Shown here one piece after another: positions 26,738 to 34,672 of a stretch of 64,000 bases of DNA (positions are counted from its first letter, which is position 1; each line of letters starts with the position of its first letter). Source of the DNA: Mycetocola_A sp015752285 (lineage in GTDB: Bacteria; Actinomycetota; Actinomycetes; Actinomycetales; Microbacteriaceae); assembly GCF_015752285.1 (NCBI RefSeq), contig NZ_JADOUY010000001.1, positions 496,001 to 560,000 of the forward strand. Direction: 5' to 3'. The notes under the pieces are model-generated. The model ran no database searches, was not told the DNA's origin, and worked only from the letters and a program-made list of their open reading frames with translations. Position numbers and translations under genes: made by a program.

Positions 26738-27256
26738 TCACGCCCCGGCGGGCGGCTCGGCCAGCAGCTCGACCCGGTCGGTGAGGTACGAAGCGAAGTC
26801 GACGGGTTCCGCCGTCGGGTTCCACCGCACCCGAGCCTGGTCTCCGTCGACGAACAACCGCCCGCCCGCCATACGGATGGAGTCGAGCTCCACGCGGACG
26901 GCATCGAAGTTGACCGTCTCTCCGTGAGGGAAACGCCCCCGGGTCGCTGCCGCCCGATACGCACGACGCTGTTCGGCCGACGCCGACTGGTAGGCGGGAC
27001 GGCCGGCCTCGAGGGCGCGCGTGGTCAGTCCGGTCTCGTACAACGTGCCATCGGCACCGAGCAGAAAGACCCCGAGCCGCCACACCCGCCCGAGCGGTCG
27101 GAGCACGGGCTTCCGTGGCACACCGAACACCCGGCGCTCCGGCACGTACTCGGCGAGCGCCTCGTCGCGCGCGCCCGCTGCGCTCAAACTCGCGACGGCA
27201 CCGTCGAGAACCCGCCGGATGCCTGAGATCATCTGTTCGTCGTCAGGGAACGTCAT
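26738..27256 (-). CDS. hypothetical protein
   Basis: 172 residues, soluble, no signal peptide or membrane span, no family I recognise. A basic middle region (RKPVLRPLGRVWRLGVFLLG) is followed by YETGLTTRALEAGRPAYQS and a C-terminal beta-rich part. The ATG overlaps the stop of the 59-aa gene upstream (ATGA), so the two are translationally coupled. Codon use is typical of the window, which supports it as a real gene. Confidence 0.72.
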   Translation of the reverse strand: MTFPDDEQMISGIRRVLDGAVASLSAAGARDEALAEYVPERRVFGVPRKPVLRPLGRVWRLGVFLLGADGTLYETGLTTRALEAGRPAYQSASAEQRRAYRAAATRGRFPHGETVNFDAVRVELDSIRMAGGRLFVDGDQARVRWNPTAEPVDFASYLTDRVELLAEPPAGA

Positions 27257-27432
27257 CGTCCTGATGTGAGCGGCTTCACAACGCGCTCCGGATCATCGAC
27301 CAGTGATCGGGATGCCGGGTCCCTCACCAGCCGGACGAGCAGAGCGGATGCCGCCAACTCGGCATGATGACCGCAGGCGTCGCCGAGAACAAGGGATCCG
27401 GCCCGGGCTTCGAGGGGTCCGAATCGACTCAT
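27253..27432 (-). CDS. small hypothetical protein coupled to downstream gene
   Basis: 59 residues, starting MSRFGPLEARAGSL and containing CGHHAELAASALLVRLV. It is below common length cut-offs but is supported by three things: its stop overlaps the next start by 4 nt (ATGA), a TAGGCT -10 lies exactly 6 nt before its ATG (27439-27444), and the codon choice is normal. The CGHH cluster could bind metal. Function unknown. Confidence 0.6.
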   Translation of the reverse strand: MSRFGPLEARAGSLVLGDACGHHAELAASALLVRLVRDPASRSLVDDPERVVKPLTSGR

Positions 27433-27438
27433 GCCGTC

Positions 27439-27444
27439 AGCCTA
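27439..27444 (-). promoter_or_regulatory. -10 element TAGGCT, leaderless promoter of the small gene
   Basis: TAGGCT followed by 6 nt and the ATG at 27432 (minus strand). Confidence 0.5.
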
Positions 27445-27580
27445 GCGGGACCCGCGTCGGCGGGCGGGCGCGGCCGCGCGAGCAACGTTTGCTCAGCATC
27501 GTCGGCTCGGCGATCGTCGTTATGTTGGGCGTCGCTGCCCTTGGCCGTCGCTGTCATTCACCGGGCCGGGAGGATGAGGG

Positions 27581-27790
27581 TCACACCTTCGACAACGCGT
27601 CGCCCTTGTGCATCGCCACCGCATCGGTCTTGTCGCTCTGCACCTCGTACTGCGGATCATCCGGGCTGCATCGTCGCGTGCGACCCATGAACTCCACATC
27701 CTTCGTGTGAACCTTCGTGATCTTTCCGCGCACGTGACCGACGTCGGAATTCCAGCGCACGTGGTCCCCCACCGAGAACGTCGTCATCAT
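27581..27790 (-). CDS. DUF2945 / HVA1-type small protein
   Basis: 69 residues. The pattern GDHVRWNSDVGHVRGKI followed by DDPQYEVQSDKTDAVAMHKG is diagnostic of the DUF2945 family, a Tudor/SH3-like barrel found in many bacteria and fungi (hypervirulence-associated protein family). The biochemical role is unknown. AGAGGAG lies about 7 nt before the start. It is 12 nt downstream of the DUF72 gene on the same strand and could share its transcript. Confidence 0.85.
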   Translation of the reverse strand: MMTTFSVGDHVRWNSDVGHVRGKITKVHTKDVEFMGRTRRCSPDDPQYEVQSDKTDAVAMHKGDALSKV

Positions 27791-27802
27791 CCACTCCTCT
27801 CG

Positions 27803-28531
27803 TCAGGCCACCATTGTGCCCAGTGTCTGGGCGTTCCGCACGGCATTGCCTCCACCGTCGTTATTGAAGTAGACGTAGACATCCGTCCCGCCATCGCGCC
27901 ACTCGCGGATGCGATCCGCCCACCACCGCAGATCGTTCTCGGAATACGACCCTCCATAGAGATGCTCGGTGTCCGGACCGTGCATCCGCACATACGCGAA
28001 GGGCGCCGTCACCCGGAGAATGCAGGGCAGGTGGGCACCGCTCATCACGCAATAGGCGGCGCCGTGGGCTTCGAGCAGCCGGAACACGTCATCGCAGTGC
28101 CAGCTCTCATGACGGAACTCGACGGCGACGGGGATCCAGTCCGGGAGCCGCCCGAGAAAGTAGTCGAGCCGGGCGTCGTCGCGCGTCATGGCCGGCGGCA
28201 GCTGAACCAGGAGCACCGCACGCTTGTCGCCCAGCTCATGCCAGCCGGCCGCGATGCGGTCGATCCACGCCTCGGGTCCGTAGAGCTTCTTGCCATGGGT
28301 GAGTCCGCGCGGTGCTTTGACGGTGAGCCGGAACCCCGGCGGCAGTCGCTTGCGCCAGCTGGCGAACGACGTCGTCTTCGGCCAGCGATAGAAGCTCGCG
28401 TTGAGTTCTACGGTGCTGAAACGGGCAACGTAGTACGCCAGTCGGTGCCACCGCTGCAGCCCCTCCGGATACAACACGTGCTCCCAGTGGTCGTAGCTCC
28501 AGCCGGATGTCCCAATCCAGATGCTGCCCAT
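27803..28531 (-). CDS. DUF72 family protein
   Basis: 242 residues, the normal size for DUF72 (TIM-barrel fold). The motifs GTSGWSYDHWEHVLYP (about 7-22), VELNASFYRWP (about 42-52), KAPRGLTH, EFRHESW (about 138-144) and YVRMHG are all present. The molecular function is unknown; a link to isomerase-like chemistry or DNA repair has been suggested on structural grounds. A TACGGT -10 sits 6 nt before the ATG (28538-28543), suggesting a leaderless message. Confidence 0.9.
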   Translation of the reverse strand: MGSIWIGTSGWSYDHWEHVLYPEGLQRWHRLAYYVARFSTVELNASFYRWPKTTSFASWRKRLPPGFRLTVKAPRGLTHGKKLYGPEAWIDRIAAGWHELGDKRAVLLVQLPPAMTRDDARLDYFLGRLPDWIPVAVEFRHESWHCDDVFRLLEAHGAAYCVMSGAHLPCILRVTAPFAYVRMHGPDTEHLYGGSYSENDLRWWADRIREWRDGGTDVYVYFNNDGGGNAVRNAQTLGTMVA

Positions 28532-28634
28532 CCGCCTACCGTATAAGCGGAGGGCGGTTGGCGCCACAACCCCCTTGGCGAATCTTGTCGGTGGCGGGAC
28601 GCTAAGGCGTCCGGTACAAACGAGGGAGGCCCAC

Positions 28635-29786
28635 ATGAGGGCGATGGTGTACCGCGGGCCGTACAAGGTCCGCGTCGAAGAGAAGGACATCCCGCCGATC
28701 GAGCATCCGAACGATGCAATCATCCGGGTCACGCTCGCGGCGATCTGTGGCTCGGACCTGCACCTGTATCACGGCATGATGCCCGACACCCGCGTCGGCA
28801 TGACCTTCGGGCACGAGTTCATCGGTGTCGTGGAGTCGGTCGGATCGTCGGTTCAGAACCTCAAGCCGGGCGACCGGGTGATGGTTCCCTTCAACGTGTA
28901 CTGCGGGTCCTGCTACTTCTGCGTACGCGGCCTCTACTCCAACTGCCACAACGTCAACCCGAACGCGACGGCTGTCGGCGGGATCTACGGCTACTCCCAC
29001 ACCTGCGGCGGATACGACGGTGGTCAGGCCGAGTACGTTCGCGTACCGTTTGCCGACGTGGGGCCCTCCCTGATTCCGGAGTGGCTGGATGACGAAGACG
29101 CCCTGATGTGCACGGATGCCCTCGCGACCGGATACTTCGGAGCCCAGCTCGGCGACATCGTCGAGGGCGACACCGTCGTCGTCTTCGGTGCCGGACCTGT
29201 CGGCTTGTTCGCCGCGAAGTCCGCCTGGCTGATGGGTGCCGGGCGGGTCATCGTCATCGATCACCTCGAGTACCGCCTGGCCAAGGCCCGCGATTTCGCC
29301 CACGCCGAGACCTACAACTTCGCAGAGCACGACGACATCGTGGTCACGATGAAGAAGGCGACGGACTGGCTCGGTGCAGATGTCGTTATCGATGCCGTCG
29401 GCGCAGAGGCCGACGGCAATCTCACCCAGCACATCACCGCTGCCAAGCTCAAACTGCAGGGCGGCTCCCCTGTCGCTCTGAACTGGGCGATCGACTCGGT
29501 CCGCAAAGGCGGCACGGTCTCGGTCGTCGGTGCGTACGGGCCGATGTTCAGCGCTGTGAAGTTCGGCGACGCGATGAACAAAGGGCTCACGCTGCGGATG
29601 AACCAGGCCCCGGCCAAAAGACAGTGGCCGCGCCTGTTCGAGCACATCCGGAACGGCTACCTCAAGCCGAGCGACATCATCACCCACCGCATCCCCCTTG
29701 AGCACATCGCCGAGGGCTACCACATCTTCTCGGCCAAACTCGATGACTGCATCAAGCCGCTCATCGTGCCGAGCGAGCACGCCTAG
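28635..29786 (+). CDS. zinc-dependent alcohol dehydrogenase
   Basis: 383 residues of the medium-chain dehydrogenase family. Catalytic-zinc residues are in CGSDLHLYHG (Cys at about 38) and GHEFIGVVE (His-Glu at about 60-61). Structural zinc is supported by four Cys in YCGSCYFCVRGLYSNC, close to the canonical spacing. The Rossmann motif VVFGAGPVGLFAAKSA follows at about 182-197. The long DDIV...LGADVVIDAVG insertion resembles glutathione-independent formaldehyde/threonine-type dehydrogenases. GAGGGAGG precedes the ATG. The next gene starts 15 nt later and appears cotranscribed. Confidence 0.92.
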   Translation: MRAMVYRGPYKVRVEEKDIPPIEHPNDAIIRVTLAAICGSDLHLYHGMMPDTRVGMTFGHEFIGVVESVGSSVQNLKPGDRVMVPFNVYCGSCYFCVRGLYSNCHNVNPNATAVGGIYGYSHTCGGYDGGQAEYVRVPFADVGPSLIPEWLDDEDALMCTDALATGYFGAQLGDIVEGDTVVVFGAGPVGLFAAKSAWLMGAGRVIVIDHLEYRLAKARDFAHAETYNFAEHDDIVVTMKKATDWLGADVVIDAVGAEADGNLTQHITAAKLKLQGGSPVALNWAIDSVRKGGTVSVVGAYGPMFSAVKFGDAMNKGLTLRMNQAPAKRQWPRLFEHIRNGYLKPSDIITHRIPLEHIAEGYHIFSAKLDDCIKPLIVPSEHA

Positions 29787-29800
29787 GAGACGGAGCGAGA

Positions 29801-30370
29801 ATGCCGTACACCGCAGATGGACCGGAACGCCGCGAATCCAGCGAGAAGCTCCGGGCCCGCATCCCGGGTTGGGGCGCCGACCTCGATCCCAAGGACCGCC
29901 CCTCCGTTCCCCGGGAGCGGTTCGACCCCGGGGCCACCGGGGCACACTGGGACTTCCCTGAACGACAGCCCGAGAAATGGCCGCGCGAGCGCTCCATCGA
30001 GCACAAATTCCTCACTCCGGTCTTCGGGACATCGACACCCCCGCGTGGTTTGTCCGGGGCCATGCGAAAGTTCGCGTACCGCAGGTACAGCGAGGCGCGC
30101 GCCGCGCACTGGCTCATCCTGTTGGCATCCGACCGCGTCGATGCGATCGAAAGTCACCTGCGTTCACTCGCGAGCATGCATCCAGACAACCCCGTGACCG
30201 AGACCGGGATCCTCAGCGAACTCACGCGCCACGGATACTCATCGCGCTTCGGAACCAAACGGGCAGACGTCAAGCACCACTGGATGGACCCGATCCTCGT
30301 CGCAGGGCCGTGGCTCGCTGTCGGAGCACTGGCCTACATCGCCGTCACCTCTCGTGCCCGCCGCGAGTGA
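29801..30370 (+). CDS. hypothetical protein cotranscribed with alcohol dehydrogenase
   Basis: 189 residues. The N-terminal part is Pro/Arg/Glu-rich with repeated PxxRERFDPG-like segments; the middle has MRKFAYRRYSEARAAHWLILLASDRVD, and a hydrophobic segment near the C-terminus (about 165-182) could be a membrane anchor. I recognise no characterised family, though the gene sits next to zinc alcohol dehydrogenases commonly in actinobacteria as far as I recall. GGAGACGGAGCG lies before the ATG. Confidence 0.75.
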   Translation: MPYTADGPERRESSEKLRARIPGWGADLDPKDRPSVPRERFDPGATGAHWDFPERQPEKWPRERSIEHKFLTPVFGTSTPPRGLSGAMRKFAYRRYSEARAAHWLILLASDRVDAIESHLRSLASMHPDNPVTETGILSELTRHGYSSRFGTKRADVKHHWMDPILVAGPWLAVGALAYIAVTSRARRE

Positions 30371-30434
30371 GCAGAGCCAGGTGGTCGCGGCGCGTTCCGA
30401 GATCCGGACGAGTGGCACCCCCTACGCTGGTCAG

Positions 30435-31250
30435 ATGACGGATGCCGCCATGATCGGCCCGGTCGACGCCCCCGATCTGCACGTGATGACCTACAACATC
30501 CGGCGGCGCATGGCACATGTTCCGCGTCGAAGCCCCGACCAGTGGGCCAGACGGCGGCCGTTGCTCCGCATCCTGCTCACCCGCGAGAAACCGACGATCC
30601 TCGGAATTCAGGAGGGTCTGCCTGACCAAGTCGACTTCCTCACGCATCTGCTCGGTCCGGGATACGCCCGGGTCGGGCGTGGCCGAAACGCCGATGGCGA
30701 CGGTGAGCAGTGCACCCTCTTTTACGACAGCGCGAGGCTCGAACTCAACGACTGGACCCAGCGTTCGCTCTCCGACAGTCCGGCGATCGCCGGTTCACGC
30801 AGCTGGGGCAACATGCTGCCGCGCATCGTGGTGTCCGCCGATTTCACCGACCTGGCCACCGGCATCCGTTTCTCGGTCTTCAACACGCACTTCGATCACC
30901 TGTCACGCACGTCGCGCGCCCGATCGGCCGGGATGGTCAACGACCTCGTCGAGGGGCTCGGAACACCGGCGATCGTTCTCGGCGACATGAACTCGGGCGT
31001 CCGCTCCCTCCCGTACCGCCTCCTCACCGCGGGACCGCTGCGGGATGCTTGGGCGGTCGCGCGTCGGCGCCTCACCCCGGCCTGGGGCACGTACTCGGGA
31101 TATCGCAAACCGAAAGTCGGCGGAAAGCGGATCGACTGGATGCTCGTCACCGACTCCGCCTCCGTCGAGGAGATCGGTATCAATACGGCCCGGTTCGACG
31201 GTGCTGCTCCGTCTGACCACGAGCCTGTGCAGGCTCGTCTGCGTTTCTGA
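30435..31250 (+). CDS. endonuclease/exonuclease/phosphatase (EEP) family protein
   Basis: 271 residues. EEP-fold signatures in order: MTYNIRR (about 18-24), ILGIQEG with the metal-binding Glu (about 55-61), FNTHFDHLSRTSRARSA (about 151-167), VLGDMNSG (about 184-191), KRIDWMLV and the terminal SDHEPVQA with the catalytic His. No signal peptide is present, so it acts in the cytoplasm. Substrates of the family range from DNA to phosphoesters; this one cannot be assigned. TACGCT lies 6 nt before the ATG. Confidence 0.9.
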   Translation: MTDAAMIGPVDAPDLHVMTYNIRRRMAHVPRRSPDQWARRRPLLRILLTREKPTILGIQEGLPDQVDFLTHLLGPGYARVGRGRNADGDGEQCTLFYDSARLELNDWTQRSLSDSPAIAGSRSWGNMLPRIVVSADFTDLATGIRFSVFNTHFDHLSRTSRARSAGMVNDLVEGLGTPAIVLGDMNSGVRSLPYRLLTAGPLRDAWAVARRRLTPAWGTYSGYRKPKVGGKRIDWMLVTDSASVEEIGINTARFDGAAPSDHEPVQARLRF

Positions 31251-31258
31251 CGTCCGGA

Positions 31259-31843
31259 TCAGGCCGGGTCAGGGCCCAGCTGCAGGCCGGCAGCCTTCTC
31301 GAGGGACTCGCCGATTGCGGAGAACGTCGCCGCGACCGCGGAAACCTGGTCGTGCGACACCGAGGCAACAAACGCTTTCCGGTAGAAATCGAGCACCCTG
31401 TTGACAGCGTCTACACCGGCAGGAGCGAGCTCCAGCACAAGACTGCGCCGGTCGTTCGGGTGTGGTGCCCGCAGTACGAGATCGGCGGCTACCATCCGGT
31501 CGACAAGATTCGTGATGGCGCCGGACGACAGATCGAGGAAGTCGCCGGTCTTCTTGGGTGTGACCCCGGAACCGCTCGCGATGAACAGGAGGGCGCGCAG
31601 GTCGGTTGATCCGATACCGATGCTCGATGCGACGACCGACGACACATGCGCACTCTGTGCTTGCAAAAGCTGGAAAGCACGCAAGAGGGCGTCGATCGGG
31701 TCGAGAGAGTTTTCCTGAATCATCGCCCGCCACTCCGCGGGTTGGAGTTTGCCGTCCGATGGCTCGAGCTGTGCCGCGGCGTCGGTTCGTCTTGCGGGTC
31801 GCGATGGGACCGACGACTCGTCGATCTCCTCTGTCATCTCCAT
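31259..31843 (-). CDS. MarR family transcriptional regulator
   Basis: 194 residues. The winged helix is at about 75-150 (STDLRALLFIASGSGVTPKKT, DLSSGAITNLVDRMVAADLV, RRSLVLELAPAG). An N-terminal extension of about 40 acidic residues precedes it. AGGAAG at 31853-31858 is 9 nt from the ATG at 31843; the ATG at 31852 touches it, so I prefer 31843. It is divergent from the TasA-like operon, and a perfect inverted repeat lies in the gap, so it likely regulates itself and perhaps that operon. Confidence 0.85.
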   Translation of the reverse strand: MEMTEEIDESSVPSRPARRTDAAAQLEPSDGKLQPAEWRAMIQENSLDPIDALLRAFQLLQAQSAHVSSVVASSIGIGSTDLRALLFIASGSGVTPKKTGDFLDLSSGAITNLVDRMVAADLVLRAPHPNDRRSLVLELAPAGVDAVNRVLDFYRKAFVASVSHDQVSAVAATFSAIGESLEKAAGLQLGPDPA

Positions 31844-31878
31844 GTCGGGCATCTTCCTGTTTGTCGGGTGCCCCCCGA

Positions 31879-31895
31879 CATCAATTTACTTGATG
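31879..31895. promoter_or_regulatory. MarR-type operator
   Basis: CATCAA-TTTAC-TTGATG, a perfect 6+5+6 inverted repeat just upstream of the MarR gene and resembling the TTGATATCAA-type sites of this family. Confidence 0.6.
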
Positions 31896-31922
31896 GCTCG
31901 TCTACTTTTCCACCAAGGTATG

Positions 31923-31939
31923 CCCCCATATCTGGGGGG
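31923..31939. promoter_or_regulatory. C5-N6-G6 palindrome upstream of the TasA-like operon
   Basis: CCCCC (31923-31927), ATATCT, GGGGGG (31934-31939), within an AT-rich gap. It resembles the C-run/G-run elements before the GH16 gene (19374-19400). Likely a protein-binding site. Confidence 0.5.
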
Positions 31940-32060
31940 AATGCTTAGTTTGTAAGCTTCTCAACTCCAAAGTAGCTTTATGGTCGTACTACTTGACTAC
32001 GTGCTCACCTGAGCCCGTCGGCGGGCCGTCCTCTATCCACGGCCTGCGGAAGGAAGAACC

Positions 32061-32675
32061 ATGAAGAAGCCATCTTCCCGGGCCCGCGCCGTTCTCGGCT
32101 TCGGTGCTGCTCCGCTCGCGATCCTCATCGCCGGCGGCCTGATTTGGCAGTCCTCACACGCGGCGTTCACCGCGACGACCCGGAGCGCTGGCAACTCGTG
32201 GTCGGCCGGTGCCGTGTCGCTGACTGATGACGACAAGGGTGCCGCGGCCTTCTCGGCCACCAACCTCGTCCCAGGAAGTACCGGGTCCAAGTGCATCGTC
32301 GTGACCTCCACCGCATCGGTCCCTGGTCAGGTGCGCTCCTACGTGACGAACCTGGCAACCAGCGGCGCCGCACTCGGTGAGCGCATCACCTTCAAGCTCG
32401 AGGCGGGAACGGGAGGCTCGTTCAACGACTGCACCGGCTTCGTTCCGAGCGGCACCGCCGAACCCGCGGCACCGATCTCAACAGTCGCTGCTGCGCGTCA
32501 TGACTACGCAACCGGTGGTCACCCCTGGGACACGGCCGGCACGGCCTCAGGTGAGTCGCGCACGTACCGCGGCACCTGGACATTCGATACAACGGGACTG
32601 ACCCAGCAGCAGATCGACGCTCTTCAGGGGTCTTCGCTCTCTGCCGACGTCGTGTGGGAATTCCGATCCAACTGA
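32061..32675 (+). CDS. TasA/camelysin-like protein with SipW-type signal peptide
   Basis: 204 residues. An Arg-rich start, a hydrophobic helix (about 11-30) and the SipW-type junction SSHAAFTATTRSAGNSWSAG, with predicted cleavage between Ala35 and Phe36 by analogy with Bacillus TasA. The mature part is beta-rich and contains two Cys (78 and 124) that could form a disulfide. This signal type, with Phe after an Ala-Ala pair, needs the archaeal/ER-like SipW peptidase, which is encoded by the next gene. TasA-type proteins form fibres or coats of the extracellular matrix. GGAAGGAAG lies before the ATG. Confidence 0.82.
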   Translation: MKKPSSRARAVLGFGAAPLAILIAGGLIWQSSHAAFTATTRSAGNSWSAGAVSLTDDDKGAAAFSATNLVPGSTGSKCIVVTSTASVPGQVRSYVTNLATSGAALGERITFKLEAGTGGSFNDCTGFVPSGTAEPAAPISTVAAARHDYATGGHPWDTAGTASGESRTYRGTWTFDTTGLTQQQIDALQGSSLSADVVWEFRSN

Positions 32676-32706
32676 TCGCCGCGAACTGACGCCCTCTGAG
32701 AGCACC

Positions 32707-34044
32707 ATGCCGACATCGCGAAAGCCAAGTCACGCCGTACCGGGCGATGGCTGGGCGCGTCTTCTCGCGATGTCGGCCTCGAGGGCTTACCTGATCGCAC
32801 TGGCAACCCTGGGCGCAGTCGCCCTGCTTCCGAGCCTCTTCGGTTGGACGACGTCCGTCGTACAGTCGGAATCGATGGCACCACACATCTCCACAGGCGA
32901 TGTTGTATCGGCATCCGATTTGCCGGACTCGTCACCGGTACCCATCGGAGGCGTCGTCACGTTCACGGTGGACGACCGTACGGTCGTCCACCGTGTGGTG
33001 ACAGTCGAAGAAGACAACTCGGTCATCACGGCCGGAGACGCGAATCCCGCCCACGATCCCTGGTCGATCACCCGCGAAGACATCACCGGACAGGCTCGGC
33101 TCCTCGTGCCGTACGTTGGTCTGCCGGGACTGTGGCTACAACGCTCCGAGCTTCTCCCCCTCGTACTGTGGCTCGGCGTCACCGCAGGGGCAATCGCCCT
33201 CGCACTTCCGTCGATGCGGCACCGCGAGAAACGGGAATCGGACGCTCCGACAGATGCCGGTGCAGATCGGTCCTCGCCCGCTATCAGATCGGCTGTCGGG
33301 GCGGCCGCACTCGTCGGCCTCCTCGCCCTCACGATTGCCGTTCCCCGCCCACCGGTCGATGCAGCATTCACCGGAGGTACGCGAACGCCTGCGTCATGGT
33401 CGGCGAAGTCTTACCAGGCAATCACGGTCGGCGGACTGAGCCAGTACGGCGCACTGGCAGCCACGTCGGTCCGCGACACCAACTTTCTGTTCAACCAGTC
33501 GAGCATCGACGGCTTCGTTGGAACAACCCCAGGCACCAACGTCTCGGGTTTCAATTCCAGGGATGTCGATGCCATCCATCTCAACGACCAGTCGGCGAAG
33601 GCCGCCATGACCGCCGCCCGAGCTCTGCGCACCGCCCTGATGGAACGCCCGGTCACACGCACGCTGACCGCCGCCCTCGGCGGAACGCTGACCGGAGGGG
33701 TCTACACCTCGACGAGCGGGGCATTCGCGGTCGGAGGCACCCTGACGCTCGATGCTCAGGGCGACTCCAGCGCGCGGTTCGTGTTCCGCACGACGACGAC
33801 ATTCACGATGGCCCAGAGGGCACGGGTCATCCTGGCGAACGGCGCGCAAGCCGCCAACGTTCACTGGATCGTCGGCACGACTGCCACGCTCGGAACACTG
33901 ACCACCACATCGCCGGACACGACCGCCGTCGGCAATCTCCTGGTCTCGGGAGAGGTCTCACTTCGCGGCGTGAAGCTCAGCGGACGCGCAGTGTCCTTCG
34001 ACGGCGGCATCGCACTCAACGGCCAGATCACCCCGCCGAACTGA
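32707..34044 (+). CDS. SipW-type signal peptidase fused to an ice-binding-like (DUF3494) domain
   Basis: 445 residues in one frame. Residues 25-170: signal peptidase of the SipW/ER type with spans at about 25-46 and 150-170, catalytic Ser56 in QSESMAPH and the basic His95 in TVVHRVV (Ser-His rather than Ser-Lys, as in SipW), and the AGD motif with Asp111. Residues 190-222: a further hydrophobic segment ending in PPVDAAFTGGTRTPASWSAK, which matches the substrate junction of the preceding TasA-like protein (AAFT..TR....SWSA). Residues 235-445: DUF3494 fold (ALAATSVRDTN, FVGTTPGTNVSGF, GTLTLDAQGDSSARFVF, VILANGAQAANVHWIVG, SGEVSLRGVKLSGRAV). The enzyme may therefore cut itself and release an adhesin/ice-binding domain. 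An internal start (ATG at 33214) cannot be excluded. Confidence 0.85.
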   Translation: MPTSRKPSHAVPGDGWARLLAMSASRAYLIALATLGAVALLPSLFGWTTSVVQSESMAPHISTGDVVSASDLPDSSPVPIGGVVTFTVDDRTVVHRVVTVEEDNSVITAGDANPAHDPWSITREDITGQARLLVPYVGLPGLWLQRSELLPLVLWLGVTAGAIALALPSMRHREKRESDAPTDAGADRSSPAIRSAVGAAALVGLLALTIAVPRPPVDAAFTGGTRTPASWSAKSYQAITVGGLSQYGALAATSVRDTNFLFNQSSIDGFVGTTPGTNVSGFNSRDVDAIHLNDQSAKAAMTAARALRTALMERPVTRTLTAALGGTLTGGVYTSTSGAFAVGGTLTLDAQGDSSARFVFRTTTTFTMAQRARVILANGAQAANVHWIVGTTATLGTLTTTSPDTTAVGNLLVSGEVSLRGVKLSGRAVSFDGGIALNGQITPPN

Positions 34045-34067
34045 ACCGCCGGCGCTACTCTGAAGAG

Positions 34068-34667
34068 ATGATCGAGACCTTCCTGCGGCGTCCCCGCGGC
34101 GCGGCAGAACTGACGGCGGATGCCGTTCGCCTGGTCGGGGTCCTCTGCATCGCCGTCGCCCTCATCGGGTGGCCTCTCCTCGACGTCGCCGTGTTCGCTC
34201 TGGCACTCCTCGGGCTGGTCGTTCCGAGATTCCTCGGCATCCGTCCCGGTCTCGACATCGCCCTGGGCATCACGGTGCTCGTCGCGGCGTGGAGTGCGTT
34301 GCTCGACCTGTACAACGCCATTCCCTACTGGGACTTCGTCGTCCACTTCGCTCTCAACGGCCTCGTCGCTGCCGCGCTGTACATTCTCGCGGTGAGGCTC
34401 GAGGTGATTCCTGATCCCACAACGACCCGGGTGTCACTCGGCGCCATCGTCGCGCTGACGACGTCATTCGGTCTGGCCGCCGGGGTGATCTGGGAGATCG
34501 CGGAGTGGCTCGGCCACACGTACATCGACGAGACCATCTTCGTCGGCTACAACGACACCATCGGTGATCTCGTCGCCGGAGGACTCGGCTCGATCCTGGC
34601 CGGACTTGCCGGTCGCCGTCTTGCTGCCGAAAGCCGTTACGTCGCGGCGCACACCGACCCGGCCTGA
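34068..34667 (+). CDS. DUF2238/YjdF-like membrane protein
   Basis: 199 residues with about six membrane segments. The pair of motifs ALLDLYNAIPYWDFVVHFAL (about 84-103) and GVIWEIAEWLGHTYID (about 139-154) with a following NDTIGDLVAGGLG resembles the DUF2238/YjdF family of unknown function. A TACTCT -10 lies 6 nt before the ATG, so it can be transcribed independently of the peptidase gene that ends 24 nt upstream. Confidence 0.75.
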   Translation: MIETFLRRPRGAAELTADAVRLVGVLCIAVALIGWPLLDVAVFALALLGLVVPRFLGIRPGLDIALGITVLVAAWSALLDLYNAIPYWDFVVHFALNGLVAAALYILAVRLEVIPDPTTTRVSLGAIVALTTSFGLAAGVIWEIAEWLGHTYIDETIFVGYNDTIGDLVAGGLGSILAGLAGRRLAAESRYVAAHTDPA

Positions 34668-34672
34668 GGTCA

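Noticed and set aside
26344..26964. N-terminal extension of the MFS gene to 612 residues
   Set aside because: The extra residues are low-complexity, antisense to a neighbouring region, and not MFS-like; the first transmembrane helix follows shortly after the GTG at 26343.
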